From Eutreptiella sp. 'Long Island Sound 2002' (Eukaryota; Euglenozoa; Euglenophyceae; Eutreptiales; Eutreptiaceae): a stretch of 64,000 nucleotides of DNA. Position 1 is the stretch's first letter, and each line of letters opens with the position of its first letter. Shown one piece after another: positions 41,761-54,800 of this stretch. Where the stretch lies: positions 113,123,241 through 113,187,240 of the forward strand of contig OZ038383.1 in NCBI GenBank assembly GCA_964036045.1, read 5' to 3'. The position numbers were made by a program, and so were the translations under genes. The notes below the pieces were generated by a model that saw nothing but the letters and a program-made list of their open reading frames with translations, was not told the origin of the DNA and ran no database searches.

Positions 41761-44700
41761 CCTGCATTGCTTTGTCGTCGGGCGCTGCATTGCTTTGTCG
41801 TCGAGCGCTGCATTGCTTTGTCGTCGGGCGCTGCATTGCTTTGTCGTCGGGCTCTGCATTGCTTTGCCGTCGGGCGCTGCATTGCTTTGTCGTCAGGCGC
41901 TGCATTGCTTTGTCGTCGGGCTCTGCATTGCTTTGCCGTCGGGCGCTGCATTGCTTTGTCGTCGGGCGCTGCATTGCTTTGTCGTCGGGCTCTGCATTGC
42001 TTTGCCGTCAGGCGCTGCATTGCTTTGTCGTCGGGCGCTGCATTGCTTTGTCGTCGGGCGCTGCATTGCTTTGCCGTCAGGCGCTGCGTTGCTTTGTCGT
42101 TGGGCGCTGCATTGCTTTGTCGTCAGGCTCTGCATTGCTTTGCCGTCGGGCGCTGCATTGCTTTGTCGTCGGGCGCTGGATTGCTTTGTCGTTGGGCTCT
42201 GCATTGCTTTGCCGTCGGGCGCTGCATTGCTTTGCCGTCGGGCGCTGCATTGCTTTGTCGTCGGGCGCTGCATTGCTTTGTCGTCGGGCGCTGCATTGTT
42301 TTGTCGTCGGACTCTGCATTGCTTTGTCGTCGGGCGCTGCATTGCTTTGTCGTCGGGCGCTGCATTGCTTTGTCGTCGGGCGCTGCATTGCTTTGTCGTC
42401 GGGCGCTGCATTGCTTTGTCGTCGGGCGCTGCATTGCTTTGTCGTCAGGCTCTGCATTGCTTTGCCGTCGGGCGCTGCATTGCTTTGTCGTCGGGCGCTG
42501 CATTGCTTTGTTGTCGGGGGCTGCATTGCTTTGTCGTCGGGCTCTGCATTGCTTTGTCGTCGGGCCCTGCATTGCTTTGCCGTCGGGCGCTGCATTGCTT
42601 TGTCGTCGGGCGCTGCATTGCTTTGTCGTCGGGCGCTGCATTCATTTGTCGTCGGGCTCTGCATTGCTTTGCTGTCGGGCGCTGCATTGCTTTGTCGTCG
42701 GGCGCTGCATTGCTTTGTCGTCGGGCTTTGCATTGCTTTGTTGTCGGGCGCTGCATTGCTTTGTCGTCGGGCGCTGCATTGCTTTGTCGTCGGACTGTGC
42801 ATTGCTTTGCCGTCGGGCGCTGCATTGCTTTGGCGTCGGGCACTGCATTGCTTTGTCGTCGGGCTCTGCATTGCTTTGCCGTCGGGCGCTGCATTGCTTT
42901 GTCGTCGGGCGCTGCATTGCTTTGTCGTCGGGCTCTGCATTGCTTTGTCGTCGGGCGCTGCATTGCTTTGTCGTCGGGCGCGGCATTGCTTTGCCGTCGG
43001 GCGCTGCATTGCTTTGTCGTCGGGCGCTGCATTGCTTTGTCGTCGGGCTCTGCATTGCTTTGCCGTCGGGCGCTGCATTGCTCTGTCGTCGGGCGCTGCA
43101 TTTCTTTGTCGTCGGGCTCTGCATTGCTTTGCCGTCGGGCGCTGCATTGCTTTGTCGTCGGGCGCTGCACTGCTTTGTCGTTGGGCTCTGCATTGCTTTG
43201 CCGTCGGGCGCTGCATTGCTTTGTCGTCGGGCTCTGCATTGCTTTGTCGTCGGGCTCTGCATTGCTTTGCCGTCGGGCGCTGCATTGCTTTGTTGTCGGG
43301 CGCTGCATTGCTTTGTCGTCGGGCTCCGCATTGCTTTGTCGTCGGGCGCTGTATTGCTCTGTCGTCGGGCGCTGCATTTCTTTGTCGTCGGGCTCTGCAT
43401 TGCTTTGCCGTCGGGCGCTGAATTGGTTTGTCGTCGGGCGCTGCACTGCTTTGTCGTCGGGCTCCGCATTGCTTTGCCGTCGGGCGCTGCATTGCTTTGT
43501 CTTCGGGCGCTGCATTGCTTTGTCGTCAGGCTCTGCATTGCTTTGCTGTCGGGTGCTGCATTGCTTTGTCGTCAAGCGCTGCATTGCTTTGTCGTCGGGC
43601 TCTGCATTGCTTTGCCGTCGGGCGCTGCATTGCTTTGTCGTCGGGCGCTGCATTGCTTTGTCGTCGGGCTCTGCATTGCTTTGCCGTCGGGCGCTGCATT
43701 GCTTTGTCGTCAGGCGGTGCATTGCTTTGTCGTCGGGCTCTGCATTGCTTTGTCGTCGGGCGCTGCATTGCTTTGTCGTCGGGCGCTGCATTGCTTTGTC
43801 GTCGGGCTCTGCATTGCTTTGGCGTCAGGCGCTGCATTGCTTTGTCGTCGGGCGCTGCATTGCTTTGTCGTCGGGCGCTGCATTGCTTTGCCGTCGGGCG
43901 CTGCGTTGCTTTGTCGTTGGGCGCTGCATTGCTTTGTCGTCGGGCTCTGCATTGCTTTGCCGTCGGGCGCTGCATTGCTTTGTCGTCGGGCGCTGGATTG
44001 CTTTGTCGTTGGGCTCTGCATTGCTTTGCCGTCGGGCGCTGCATTGCTTTGCCGTTGGGCGCTGCATTGCTTTGTCGTCGGGCGCTGCATTGCTTTGTCG
44101 TCGGGCGCTGCATTGTTTTGTCGTCGGACTCTGCATTGCTTTGTCGTCGGGCGCTGCATTGCTTTGTCGTCGGGCGCTGCATTGCTTTGTCGTCGGGCGC
44201 TGCATTGCTTTGTCGTCGGGCGCTGCATTGCTTTGTCGTCGGGCGCTGCATTGCTTTGTCGTCAGGCTCTGCATTGCTTTGCCGTCGGGCGCTGCATTGC
44301 TTTGTCGTCGGGAGCTGCATTGCTTTGTTGTCGGGGGCTGCATTGCTTTGTCGTCGGGCTCTGCATTGCTTTGTCGTCGGGCCCTGCATTGCTTTGCCGT
44401 CGGGCGCTGCATTGCTTTGTCGTCGGGCGCTGCATTGCTTTGTCGTCGGGCGCTGCATTCCTTTGTCGTCGGGCTCTGCATTGCTTTGCTGTCGGGCGCT
44501 GCATTGCTTTGTCGTCGGGCGCTGCATTGCTTTGTCGTCGGGCTCTGCATTGCTTTGTTGTCGGGCGCTGCATTGCTTTGTCGTCGGGCGCTGCATTGCT
44601 TTGTCGTCGGACTCTGCATTGCTTTGCCGTCGGGCGCTGCATTGCTTTGTCGTCGGGCGCTGCATTGCTTTGTCGTCGGGCTCTGCATTGATTTGCCGTC

Positions 44701-44899
44701 GGGCGCTGCATTGCTTTGTCGTCGGGCGCTGCATTGGTTTGTCGTCGGGCTCTGCATTGCTTTGTCGTCGGGCACCGCATTGCTTTGTCGTCGGGCTCTG
44801 CATTGCTTTGCCGTCGGGCGCTGCATTGCTTTGTCGTCGGGCGCTGCGTTGCTTTGTCGTCGGGCTCTGCATTGCTTTGCCGTCGGGCGCTGCATTTCT

Positions 44900-47800
44900 C
44901 TGTCGTCGGGCGCTGCATTTCTTTGTCGTCGGGCTCTGCATTGCTTTGCCGTCGGGCGCTGCATTGCTTTGTCGTCGGGCGCTGCACTGCTTTGTCGTCG
45001 GGCTCTGCAATGCTTTGCCGTCGGGCGCTGCATTGCTTTGTCGTCAGGCTCTGCATTGCTTTGTCGTCGGGCGCTGCATTGCTTTGTCTTCGGGCTCTGC
45101 ATTGCTTTGCCGTCAGGCGCTGCATTACTTTGTCGTCGGGCGCTGCATTGCTTTGTCGTCGGGCTCTGCATTGCTTTGCCGTCGGGCGCTGTCTTGCTCT
45201 GTCGTCGGGCGCTGCATTTCTTTGTCGTCGGGCTCTGCATTGCTTTGCCGTCGGGCGCTGCATTGGTTTGTCGTCGGGCGCTGCACTGCTTTGTCGTCGG
45301 GCTCTGCATTGCTTTGCCGTCGGGCGCTGCATTGCTTTGTCGTCGGGCGCTGCATTGCTTTGTCGTCGGGCTCTGCATTGCTTTGCCGTCGGGTGCTGCA
45401 TTGCTTTGTCGTCAGGCGCTGCATTGCTTTGTCGTCGGGCTCTGCATTGCTTTGCCGTCGGGCGCTGCATTGCTTTGTCGTTGGGCGCTGCATTGCTTTG
45501 TCGTCGGGCTCTGCATTGCTTTGCCGTCGGGCGCTGCATTGCTTTGTCGTCGGGCGCTGCATTGCTTTGTCGTCGGGCGCCGCATTGCTTTGCCGTCGGG
45601 CGCTGCATTGCTTTGTCGTCGGGCGCTGCATTGCTTTGTCGTCGGGCTCTGCATTGCTTTGCTGTCGGGCGCTGCATTGCTTTGTCGCCGGGCGCTGCAT
45701 TGCTTTGTCGTCGGGCGCTGCATTGCCTTGTCGTCGGGCTGTGCATTGCTTTGCCGTCGGGCTCTGCATTGCTTTGCCGTGCAGCTCTGCATTGCTTTGC
45801 CGTCGGGCTTTGCATTGCTTTGCCGTCGGGCGCTGCATTGCTTTGCCGTCGGGCGCTGCATTGGTTTGTTGTCGGGCTTTGCATTGCTTTGCTGTCTCGC
45901 TCTGCATTGCATTGCCGTCGGGCGCTGCATTGCTTTGTCGTCAGACTTTGCATTGCTTTGCCGTCGGGCTCTGCATTGCTTTGCCGTCGGACGCTGCATT
46001 GCTTTGTCCCCGGGCTCTGCATTGCTTTGTCGTCGGGCTCTGCATTGCTTTGCCGTCGGGCGCTGCATTGCTTTGTCGTCAGGCGCTGCACTGCTTTGGC
46101 GTCGGGCTCTGCATTGCTTTGCCGTCGGGCGCTGCATTGCTTTGTCGTCGGGCGCTGCATTGCTTTGTCGTCAGGCTCTGCATTGCTTTGCCGTCGGGCG
46201 CTGCATTGCTTTGTTGTCGGGCGCTGCATTGCTTTGTCGTCGGGCTCTGCATTGCTTTGCCGTCGGGCGCTGCATTGCTTTGTCGTCGGGCGCTGCATTG
46301 CTTTGTCGTCGGGCGCCGCATTGCTTTGCCGTCGGGCGCGGCATTGCTTTGCCGTCGGGCGCTGCATTGCTTTGTCGTCGGGCGCTGCATTGCTTTGTCG
46401 TCGGGCTCTGCATTGCTTTGCCGTCGGGCGCTGCATTGCTCTGTCGTCGGGCGCTGCATTTCTTTGTCGTCGGGCTCTGCATTGCTTTGCCGTCGGGCGC
46501 TGCATTGCTTTGTCGTCGGGCGCTGCACTGCTTTGTCGTTGGGCTCTGCATTGCTTTGCCGTCGGGCGCTGCATTGCTTTGTCGTCGGGCTCTGCATTGC
46601 TTTGTCGTCGGGCTCTGCATTGCTTTGCCGTCGGGCGCTGCATTGCTTTGTTGTCGGGCGCTGCATTGCTTTGTCGTCGGGCTCTGCATTGCTTTGCCGT
46701 CGGGCGCTGTATTGCTCTGTCGTCGGGCGCTGCATTTCTTTGTCGTCGGGCTCTGCATTGCTTTGCCGTCGGGCGCTGCATTGGTTTGTCGTCGGGCGCT
46801 GCACTGCTTTGTCGTCGGGCTCTGCATTGCTTTGCCGTCGGGCGCTGCATTGCTTTGTCTTCGGGCGCTGCATTGCTTTGTCGTCAGGCTCTGCATTGCT
46901 TTGCTGTCGGGTGCTGCATTGCTTTGTCGTCAGGCGCTGCATTGCTTTGTCGTCGGGCTCTGCAATGCTTTGCCGTCGGGCGCTGCATTGCTTTGTCGTC
47001 GGGCTCTGCATTGCTTTGTCGTCGGGCGCTGCATTGCTTTGTCTTCGGGCTCTGCATTGCTTTGCCGTCAGGCGCTGCATTACTTTGTCGTCGGGCGCTG
47101 CATTGCTTTGTCGTCGGGCTCTGCATTGCTTTGCCGTCGGGCGCTGTATTGCTCTGTCGTCGGGCGCTGCATTTCTTTGTCGTCGGGCTCTGCATTGCTT
47201 TGCCGTCGGGCGCTGCATTGGTTTGTCGTCGGGCGCTGCACTGCTTTGTCGTCGGGCTCTGCATTGCTTTGCCGTCGGGCGCTGCATTGCTTTGTCGTCG
47301 GGCGCTGCATTGCTTTGTCGTCGGGCTCTGCATTGCTTTGCCGTCGGGTGCTGCATTGCTTTGTCGTCAGGCGCTGCATTGCTTTGTCGTCGGGCTCTGC
47401 ATTGCTTTGCCGTCGGGCGCTGCATTGCTTTGTCGTTGGGCGCTGCATTGCTTTGTCGTCGGGCTCTGCATTGCTTTGCCGTCGGGCGCTGCATTGCTTT
47501 GTCGTCGGGCGCTGCATTGCTTTGTCGTCGGGCGCCGCATTGCTTTGCCGTCGGGCGCTGCATTGCTTTGTCGTCGGGCGCTGCATTGCTTTGTCGTCGG
47601 GCTCTGCATTGCTTTGCTGTCGGGCGCTGCATTGCTTTGTCGCCGGGCGCTGCATTGCTTTGTCGTCGGGCGCTGCATTGCCTTGTCGTCGGGCTGTGCA
47701 TTGCTTTGCCGTCGGGCTCTGCATTGCTTTGCCGTGCAGCTCTGCATTGCTTTGCCGTCGGGCTTTGCATTGCTTTGCCGTCGGGCGCTGCATTGCTTTG

Positions 47801-48700
47801 CCGTCGGGCGCTGCATTGGTTTGTTGTCGGGCTTTGCATTGCTTTGCTGTCTCGCTCTGCATTGCATTGCCGTCGGGCGCTGCATTGCTTTGTCGTCAGG
47901 CTTTGCATTGCTTTGCCGTCGGGCTCTGCATTGCTTTGCCGTCGGACGCTGCATTGCTTTGTCCCCGGGCTCTGCATTGCTTTGTCGTCGGGCTCTGCAT
48001 TGCTTTGCCGTCGGGCGCTGCATTGCTTTGTCGTCAGGCGCTGCACTGCTTTGGCGTCGGGCTCTGCATTGCTTTGCCGTCGGGCGCTGCATTGCTTTGT
48101 CGTCGGGCGCTGCATTGCTTTGTCGTCGGGCTCTGCATTGCTTTGCCGTCGGGCGCTGCATTGCTTTGTTGTCGGGCGCTGCATTGCTTTGTCGTCGGGC
48201 TCCGCATTGCTTTGCCGTCGGGCGCTGCATTGCTTTGTCGTCGGGCGCTGCATTGCTTTGTCGTCGGGCGCCGCATTGCTTTGCCGTCGGGCGCGGCATT
48301 GCTTTGCCGTCGGGCGCTGCATTGCTTTGTCGTCGGGCGCTGCATTGCTTTGTCGTCGGGCTCTGCATTGCTTTGCCGTCGGGCGCTGCATTGCTCTGTC
48401 GTCGGGCGCTGCATTTCTTTGTCGTCGGGCTCTGCATTGCTTTGCCGTCGGGCGCTGCATTGCTTTGTCGTCGGGCGCTGCACTGCTTTGTCGTTGGGCT
48501 CTGCATTGCTTTGCCGTCGGGCGCTGCATTGCTTTGTCGTCGGGCTCTGCATTGCTTTGTCGTTGGGCTCTGCATTGCTTTGCCGTCGGGCGCTGCATTG
48601 GTTTGTCGTCGGGCGCTGCACTGCTTTGTCGTCGGGCTCTGCATTGCTTTGCCGTCGGGCGCTGCATTGCTTTGTCTTCGGGCGCTGCATTGCTTTGTCG
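44900..48700. repeat. About 1.9-kb satellite duplication with a 138-bp deletion in one copy
   Basis: Markers at 45779 and 47734 (GTGCAG monomer) give an offset of 1,955 = 85 x 23, while further right the offset becomes 1,817 = 79 x 23. The second copy therefore lacks six monomers (138 bases). The TTTGTCCCCGGGC monomer recurs near 46005 and 47960. Confidence 0.7.
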
Positions 48701-51700
48701 TCAGGCTCTGCATTGCTTTGCTGTCGGGTGCTGCATTGCTTTGTCGTCAGGCGCTGCATTGCTTTGTCGTCGGGCTCTGCATTGCTTTGCCGTCGGGCGC
48801 TGCATTGCTTTGTCGTCGGGCGCTGCATTGCTTTGTCGTCGGGCTCTGCATTGCTTTGCCGTCGGGCGCTGCATTGCTTTGTCGTCAGGCGGTGCATTGC
48901 TTTGTCGTCCGGCTCTGCATTGCTTTGTCGTCGGGCGCTGCATTGCTTTGTCGTCGGGCGCTGCATTGCTTTGTCGTCGGGCTCTGCATTGCTTTGGCGT
49001 CAGGCGCTGCATTGCTTTGTCGTCGGGCGCTGCATTGCTTTGTCGTCGGGCGCTGCATTGCTTTGCCGTCGGGCGCTGCGTTGCTTTGTCGTTGGGCGCT
49101 GCATTGCTTTGTCGTTGGGCTCTGCATTGCTTTGCCGTCAGGCGCTGCATTGCTTTGCCGTTGGGCGCTGCATTGCTTTGTCGTCGGGCGCTGCATTGCT
49201 TTGTCGTCGGGCGCTGCATTGTTTTGTCGTCGGACTCTGCATTGCTTTGTCGACGGGCGCTGCATTGCTTTGTCGTCGGGCGCTGCATTGCTTTGTCGTC
49301 GGGCGCTGCATTGCTTTGTCGTCGGGCGCTGCATTGCTTTGTCGTCGGGCGCTGCATTGCTTTGTCGTCAGGCTCTGCATTGCTTTGCCGTCGGGCGCTG
49401 CATTGCTTTGTCGTCGGGAGCTGCATTGCTTTGTTGTCGGGGGCTGCATTGCTTTGTCGTCGGGCTCTGCATTGCTTTGTCGTCGGGCCCTGCATTGCTT
49501 TGCCGTCGGGCGCTGCATTGCTTTGTCGTCGGGCGCTGCATTGCTTTGTCGTCGGGCGCTGCATTCCTTTGTCGTCGGGCTCTGCATTGCTTTGCTGTCG
49601 GGCGCTGCATTGCTTTGTCGTCGGGCGCTGCATTGCTTTGTCGTCGGGCTCTGCATTGCTTTGTTGTCGGGCGCTGCATTGCTTTGTCGTCGGGCGCTGC
49701 ATTGCTTTGTCGTCGGACTCTGCATTGCTTTGCCGTCGGGCGCTGCATTGCTTTGTCGTCGGGCGCTGCATTGCTTTGTCGTCGGGCTCTGCATTGATTT
49801 GCCGTCGGGCGCTGCATTTCTCTGTCGTCGGGCGCTGCATTTCTTTGTCGTCGGGCTCTGCATTGCTTTGCCGTCGGGCGCTGCATTGCTTTGTCGTCGG
49901 GCGCTGCACTGCTTTGTCGTCGGGCTCTGCAATGCTTTGCCGTCGGGCGCTGCATTGCTTTGTCGTCGGGCTCTGCATTGCTTTGTCGTCGGGCGCTGCA
50001 TTGCTTTGTCTTCGGGCTCTGCATTGCTTTGCCGTCAGGCGCTGCATTACTTTGTCGTCGGGCGCTGCATTGCTTTGTCGTCGGGCTCTGCATTGCTTTG
50101 CCGTCGACGCTGTATTGCTCTGTCGTCGGGCGCTGCATTTCTTTGTCGTCGGGCTCTGCATTGCTTTGCCGTCGGGCGCTGCATTGGTTTGTCGTCGGGC
50201 GCTGCACTGCTTTGTCGTCGGGCTCTGCATTGCTTTGCCGTCGGGCGCTGCATTGCTTTGTCGTCAGGCGCTGCATTGCTTTGTCGTCGGGCTCTGCATT
50301 GCTTTGCCGTCGGGTGCTGCATTGCTTTGTCGTCAGGCGCTGCATTGCTTTGTCGTCTGGCTCTGCATTGCTTTGCCGTCGGGCGCTGCATTGCTTTGTC
50401 GTTGGGCGCTGCATTGCTTTGTCGTCGGGCTCTGCATTGCTTTGCCGTCGGGCGCTGCATTGCTTTGTCGTCGGGCGCTGCATTGCTTTGTCGTCGGGCG
50501 CCGCATTGCTTTGCCGTCGGGCGCTGCATTGCTTTGTCGTCGGGCGCTGCATTGCTTTGTCGTCGGGCTCTGCATTGCTTTGCTGTCGGGCGCTGCATTG
50601 CTTTGTCGCCGGGCGCTGCATTGCTTTGTCGTCGGGCGCTGCATTGCCTTGTCGTCGGGCTGTGCATTGCTTTGCCGTCGGGCTCTGCATTGCTTTGCCG
50701 TGCAGCTCTGCATTACTTTGCCGTCGGGCTTTGCATTGCTTTGCCGTCGGGCGCTGCATTGCTTTGCCGTCGGGCGCTGCATTGGTTTGTCGTCGGGCTT
50801 TGCATTGCTTTGCTGTCTCGCTCTGCATTGCATTGCCGTCGGGCGCTGCATTGCTTTGTCGTCAGGCTTTGCATTGCTTTGCCGTCGGGCTCTGCATTGC
50901 TTTGCCGTCGGGCGCTGCATTGCTCTGTCGTCGGGCGCTGCATTTCTTTGTCGTCGGGCTCTGCATTGCTTTGCCGTCGGGCGCTGCATTGCTTTGTCGT
51001 CGGGCTCTGCATTGCTTTGTCGTCGGGCTCTGCATTGCTTTGCTGTCGGGCGCTGCATTGCTTTGTTGTCGGGCGCTGCATTGCTTTGTCGTCGGGCTCT
51101 GCATTGCTTTGCCGTCGGGCGCTGCATTGCTTTGTCGTCGGGCGCTGCATTGCTTTGCCGTCGGGCGCTGCATTGGTTTGTCGTCGGGCTTTGCATTGCT
51201 TTGCTGTCTCGCTCTGCATTGCATTGCCGTCGGGCGCTGCATTGCTTTGTCGTCAGGCTTTGCATTGCTTTGCCGTCGGGCTCTGCATTGCTTTGCCGTC
51301 GGGCGCTGCATTGCTCTGTCGTCGGGCGCTGCACTGCTTTGGCGTCGGGCTCTGCATTGCTTTGCCGTCGGGCGCTGCATTGCTTTGTCGTCGGGCGCTG
51401 CATTGCTTTGTCGTCGGGCTCTGCATTGCTTTGCTGTCGGGCGCTGCATTGCTTTGTTGTCGGGCGCTGCATTGCTTTGTCGTCGGGCTCTGCATTGCTT
51501 TGCCGTCGGGCGCTGCATTGCTTTGTCGTCGGGCGCTGCATTGCTTTGTCGTCGGGCGCCGCATTGCTTTGCCGTCGGGCGCTGCATTGCTTTGTCGTCG
51601 GGCGCTGCATTGCTTTGTCGTCGGGCTCTGCATTGCTTTGCTGTCGGGCGCTGCATTGCTTTGTCACCGGGCGCTGCATTGCTTTGTCGTCGATCTCTGC

Positions 51701-51899
51701 ATTGCTTTGCCGTCGGGCGCTGCATTGCTTTGTCGTCGGGCTCTGCATTGCTTTGCCGTCGGGCGCTGCATTGGTTTGTCGTCGGGCGCTGCACTGCTTT
51801 GTCGTGGGGCTCTGCATTGCTTTGCCGTCGGGCGCTGCATTGCTTTGTCGTCGGGCGCTGCATTGCTTTGTCGTCGGGCTCTGCATTGCTTTGCCGTCG

Positions 51900-54800
51900 G
51901 GTGCTGCATTGCTTTGTCGTCAGGCGCTGCATTGCTTTGTCGTCGGGCTCTGCATTGCTTTGCCGTCGGGCGCTGCATTGCTTTGTCGTTGGGCGCTGCA
52001 TTGCTTTGTCGTCGGGCTCTGCATTGCTTTGCCGTCGGGCGCTGCATTGCTTTGTCGTCGGGCGCTGCATTGCTTTGGCGTCGGGCTCTGCATTGCTTTG
52101 CCGTCGGGTGCTGCATTGCTTTGTCGCCGGGCGCTGCATTGCTTTGTCGTCGGGCGCTGCATTGCCTTGTCGTCGGGCTGTGCATTGCTTTGCCGTCGGG
52201 CTCTGCATTGCTTTGCCGTGCAGCTCTGCATTGCTTTGCCGTCGGGCTTTGCATTGCTTTGCCGTCGGGCGCTGCATTGCTTTGCCGTCGGGCGCTGCAT
52301 TGGTTTGTCGTCGGGCTTTGCATTGCTTTGCTGTCTCGCTCTGCATTGCATTGCCGTCGGGCGCTGCATTGCTTTGTCGTCAGGCTTTGCATTGCTTTGC
52401 CGTCGGGCTCTGCATTGCTTTGCCGTCGGGCGCTGCATTGCTTTGTCCCCGGGCTCTGCATTGCTTTGTCGTCGGGCTCTGCATTGCTTTGCCGTCGGGC
52501 GCTGCATTGCTTTGTCGTCAGGCGCTGCACTGCTTTGGCGTCGGGCTCTGCATTGCTTTGCTGTCGGGCGCTGCATTGCTTTGTCGTCGGGCGCTGCATT
52601 GCTTTGTCGTCGGGCTCTGCATTGCTTTGCCGTCGGGCGCTGCATTGCTTTGTTGTCGGGCGCTGCATTGCTTTGTCGTCGGGCTCTGCATTGCTTTGCC
52701 GTCGGGCGCTGCATTGCTTTGTCGTCGGGCGCTGCATTGCTTTATCGTCGGGCGCCGCATTGCTTTGCCGTCGGGCGCTGCATTGCTTTGTCGTCGGGCG
52801 CTGCATTGCTTTGTCGTCGGGCTCTGCATTGCTTTGCTGTCGGGCGCTGCATTGCTTTGTCACCGGGCGCTGCATTGCTTTGTCGTCGATCTCTGCATTG
52901 CTTTGCCGTCGGGCGCTGCATTGCTTTGTCGTCGGGCGCTGCATTGCTTTGCCGTCGGGCGCTGCATTGCTTTGCCGTCGGGCGCTGCATTGCTTTGTCG
53001 TCGGGCTTTGCATTGCTTTGCCGTCGGGCTCTGCATTGCTTTGCCGTCGGGCGCTGCATTGCTTTGTCGTCGAGCGCTGCATTGCTTTGTCGCCCGGCTC
53101 TGCATTGCTTTGCCGTCGGGCACTGCATTGCTTTGTCGTCGGGCGCTGCATTGCTTTGCTGTCGGGCGCTGCATTGCTTTGCCGTCGGGCGCTGCATTGC
53201 TTTGTCGTCGGGCTTTGCATTGCTTTGTCGTCGAGCGCTGCATTGCTTTGTCGTCGCGCGCTGCATTGCTTTGTCATCGAGCGCTGCATTGCTTTGTCGT
53301 CGGGCTCTGCATTGCTTTGCCGTCGGTCACTGCATTGCTTTGTCGTCGGGCGCTGCATTGCTTTGTCGTCTGGCTCACCATTGCTTTGCCGTCGGGCGCT
53401 GCATTGCTTTGTCGCCCGGCTCTGCATTGCTTTGCCGTCGGCACTGCATTGCTTTGTCGTCGGGCGCTGCATTGCTTTGCCGTCGGGCGCTGCATTGCTT
53501 TGCCGTCGCGCGCTGCATTGCTTTGTCGTCGGGCTTTGCATTGCTTTGTCGTCGAGCGCTGCATTGCTTTGTCGTCGCGCGCTGCATTGCTTTGTCATCG
53601 AGCGCTGCATTGCTTTGTCGTCGGGCTCTGCATTGCTTTGTCGTCGGGCGCTGCATTGCTTTGTCGTCGGGCTCTGCATTGCTTTGCCGTCGGGTGCTGC
53701 ATTGCCTTGTCGTCGGGCTCTGCATTGCTTTGCCGTCGGGCGCTGCATTGCTTTGTCGTCGGGCTCTGCATTGCTTTGTCGTCGGGCTCTGCATTGCTTT
53801 GCCTACGGGCGCTGCATTGCTTTGTCGTCGGGCGCTGCATTGCTTTGTCGTCGGGAGCTGCATTGCTTTGTCGTCAGGCGCTGCATTGCTTTGTCGTCGG
53901 GCTCTGCATTGCTTTGCCATCGGGCGCTGCATTGCTTTGTCGTCGGGCGCTGCATTGCTTTGTCGTCGGGCTCTGCATTGCTTTGCCGTCGGGCGCTGCA
54001 TTGCTTTGTCGTCGGGCGCTGCATTGCTTTGTCGTCGAGCGCTACATTGCTTTGTCGTCGGGCGCTGCATTGCTTTGTCGTCGAGCTCTGCATTGCTTTG
54101 TCGTCGGGGGCTGCATTGCTTTGTCGTCGGGCGCTGCATTGCTTTGTCGTCGGGCTCTGCATTGCTTTGCCGTCGGGCGCTGCATTGCTTTGTCGTCGGG
54201 CGCTGCATTGTTTTGTCGTCGGGCGCTGCAATGCTTTGTCGTCGGGCGCTGCAATGCTTTGTCGTCAGGCTCTGCATTGCTTTGGCTACGAGCGCTGCAT
54301 TGCTTTGTCGTCGGGCGCTGCATTGCTTTGTCGTCGGGCGCTGCATTGCTTTGTCGTCAGGCGCTGCATTGCTTTGTCGTCCGGCTCTGCATTGCTTTGC
54401 CATCGGGCGCTGCATTGCTTTGTCGTCGGGCGCTGCATTGCTTTGTCGTCGGGCTCTGCATTGCTTTGCCGTCGGGCGCTGCATTGCTTTGTCGTCGGGC
54501 GCTGCATTGCTTTGTCGTCGGGCTCTGCATTGCTTTGCCGTCAGGCGCTGCATTGCTTTGTCGTCAGGCGCTGCATTGCTTTGTCGTCGGGCGCTGCATT
54601 GCTTTGTCGTCGGGCTCTGCAATGCTTTGCCGTCGGGCGCTGCATTGCTTTGTCGTCGGGCGCTGCATTGCTTTGTCGTCTGGCTCTGCATTGCTTTGCC
54701 GTCGGGCGCTGCGTTGCTTTGTCGTCGGGCGCTGCATTGCTTTGTCGTTGGGCTCTGCATTGCTTTGCCGTCGGGCGCTGCATTGCTTTGTCGTCGGGCG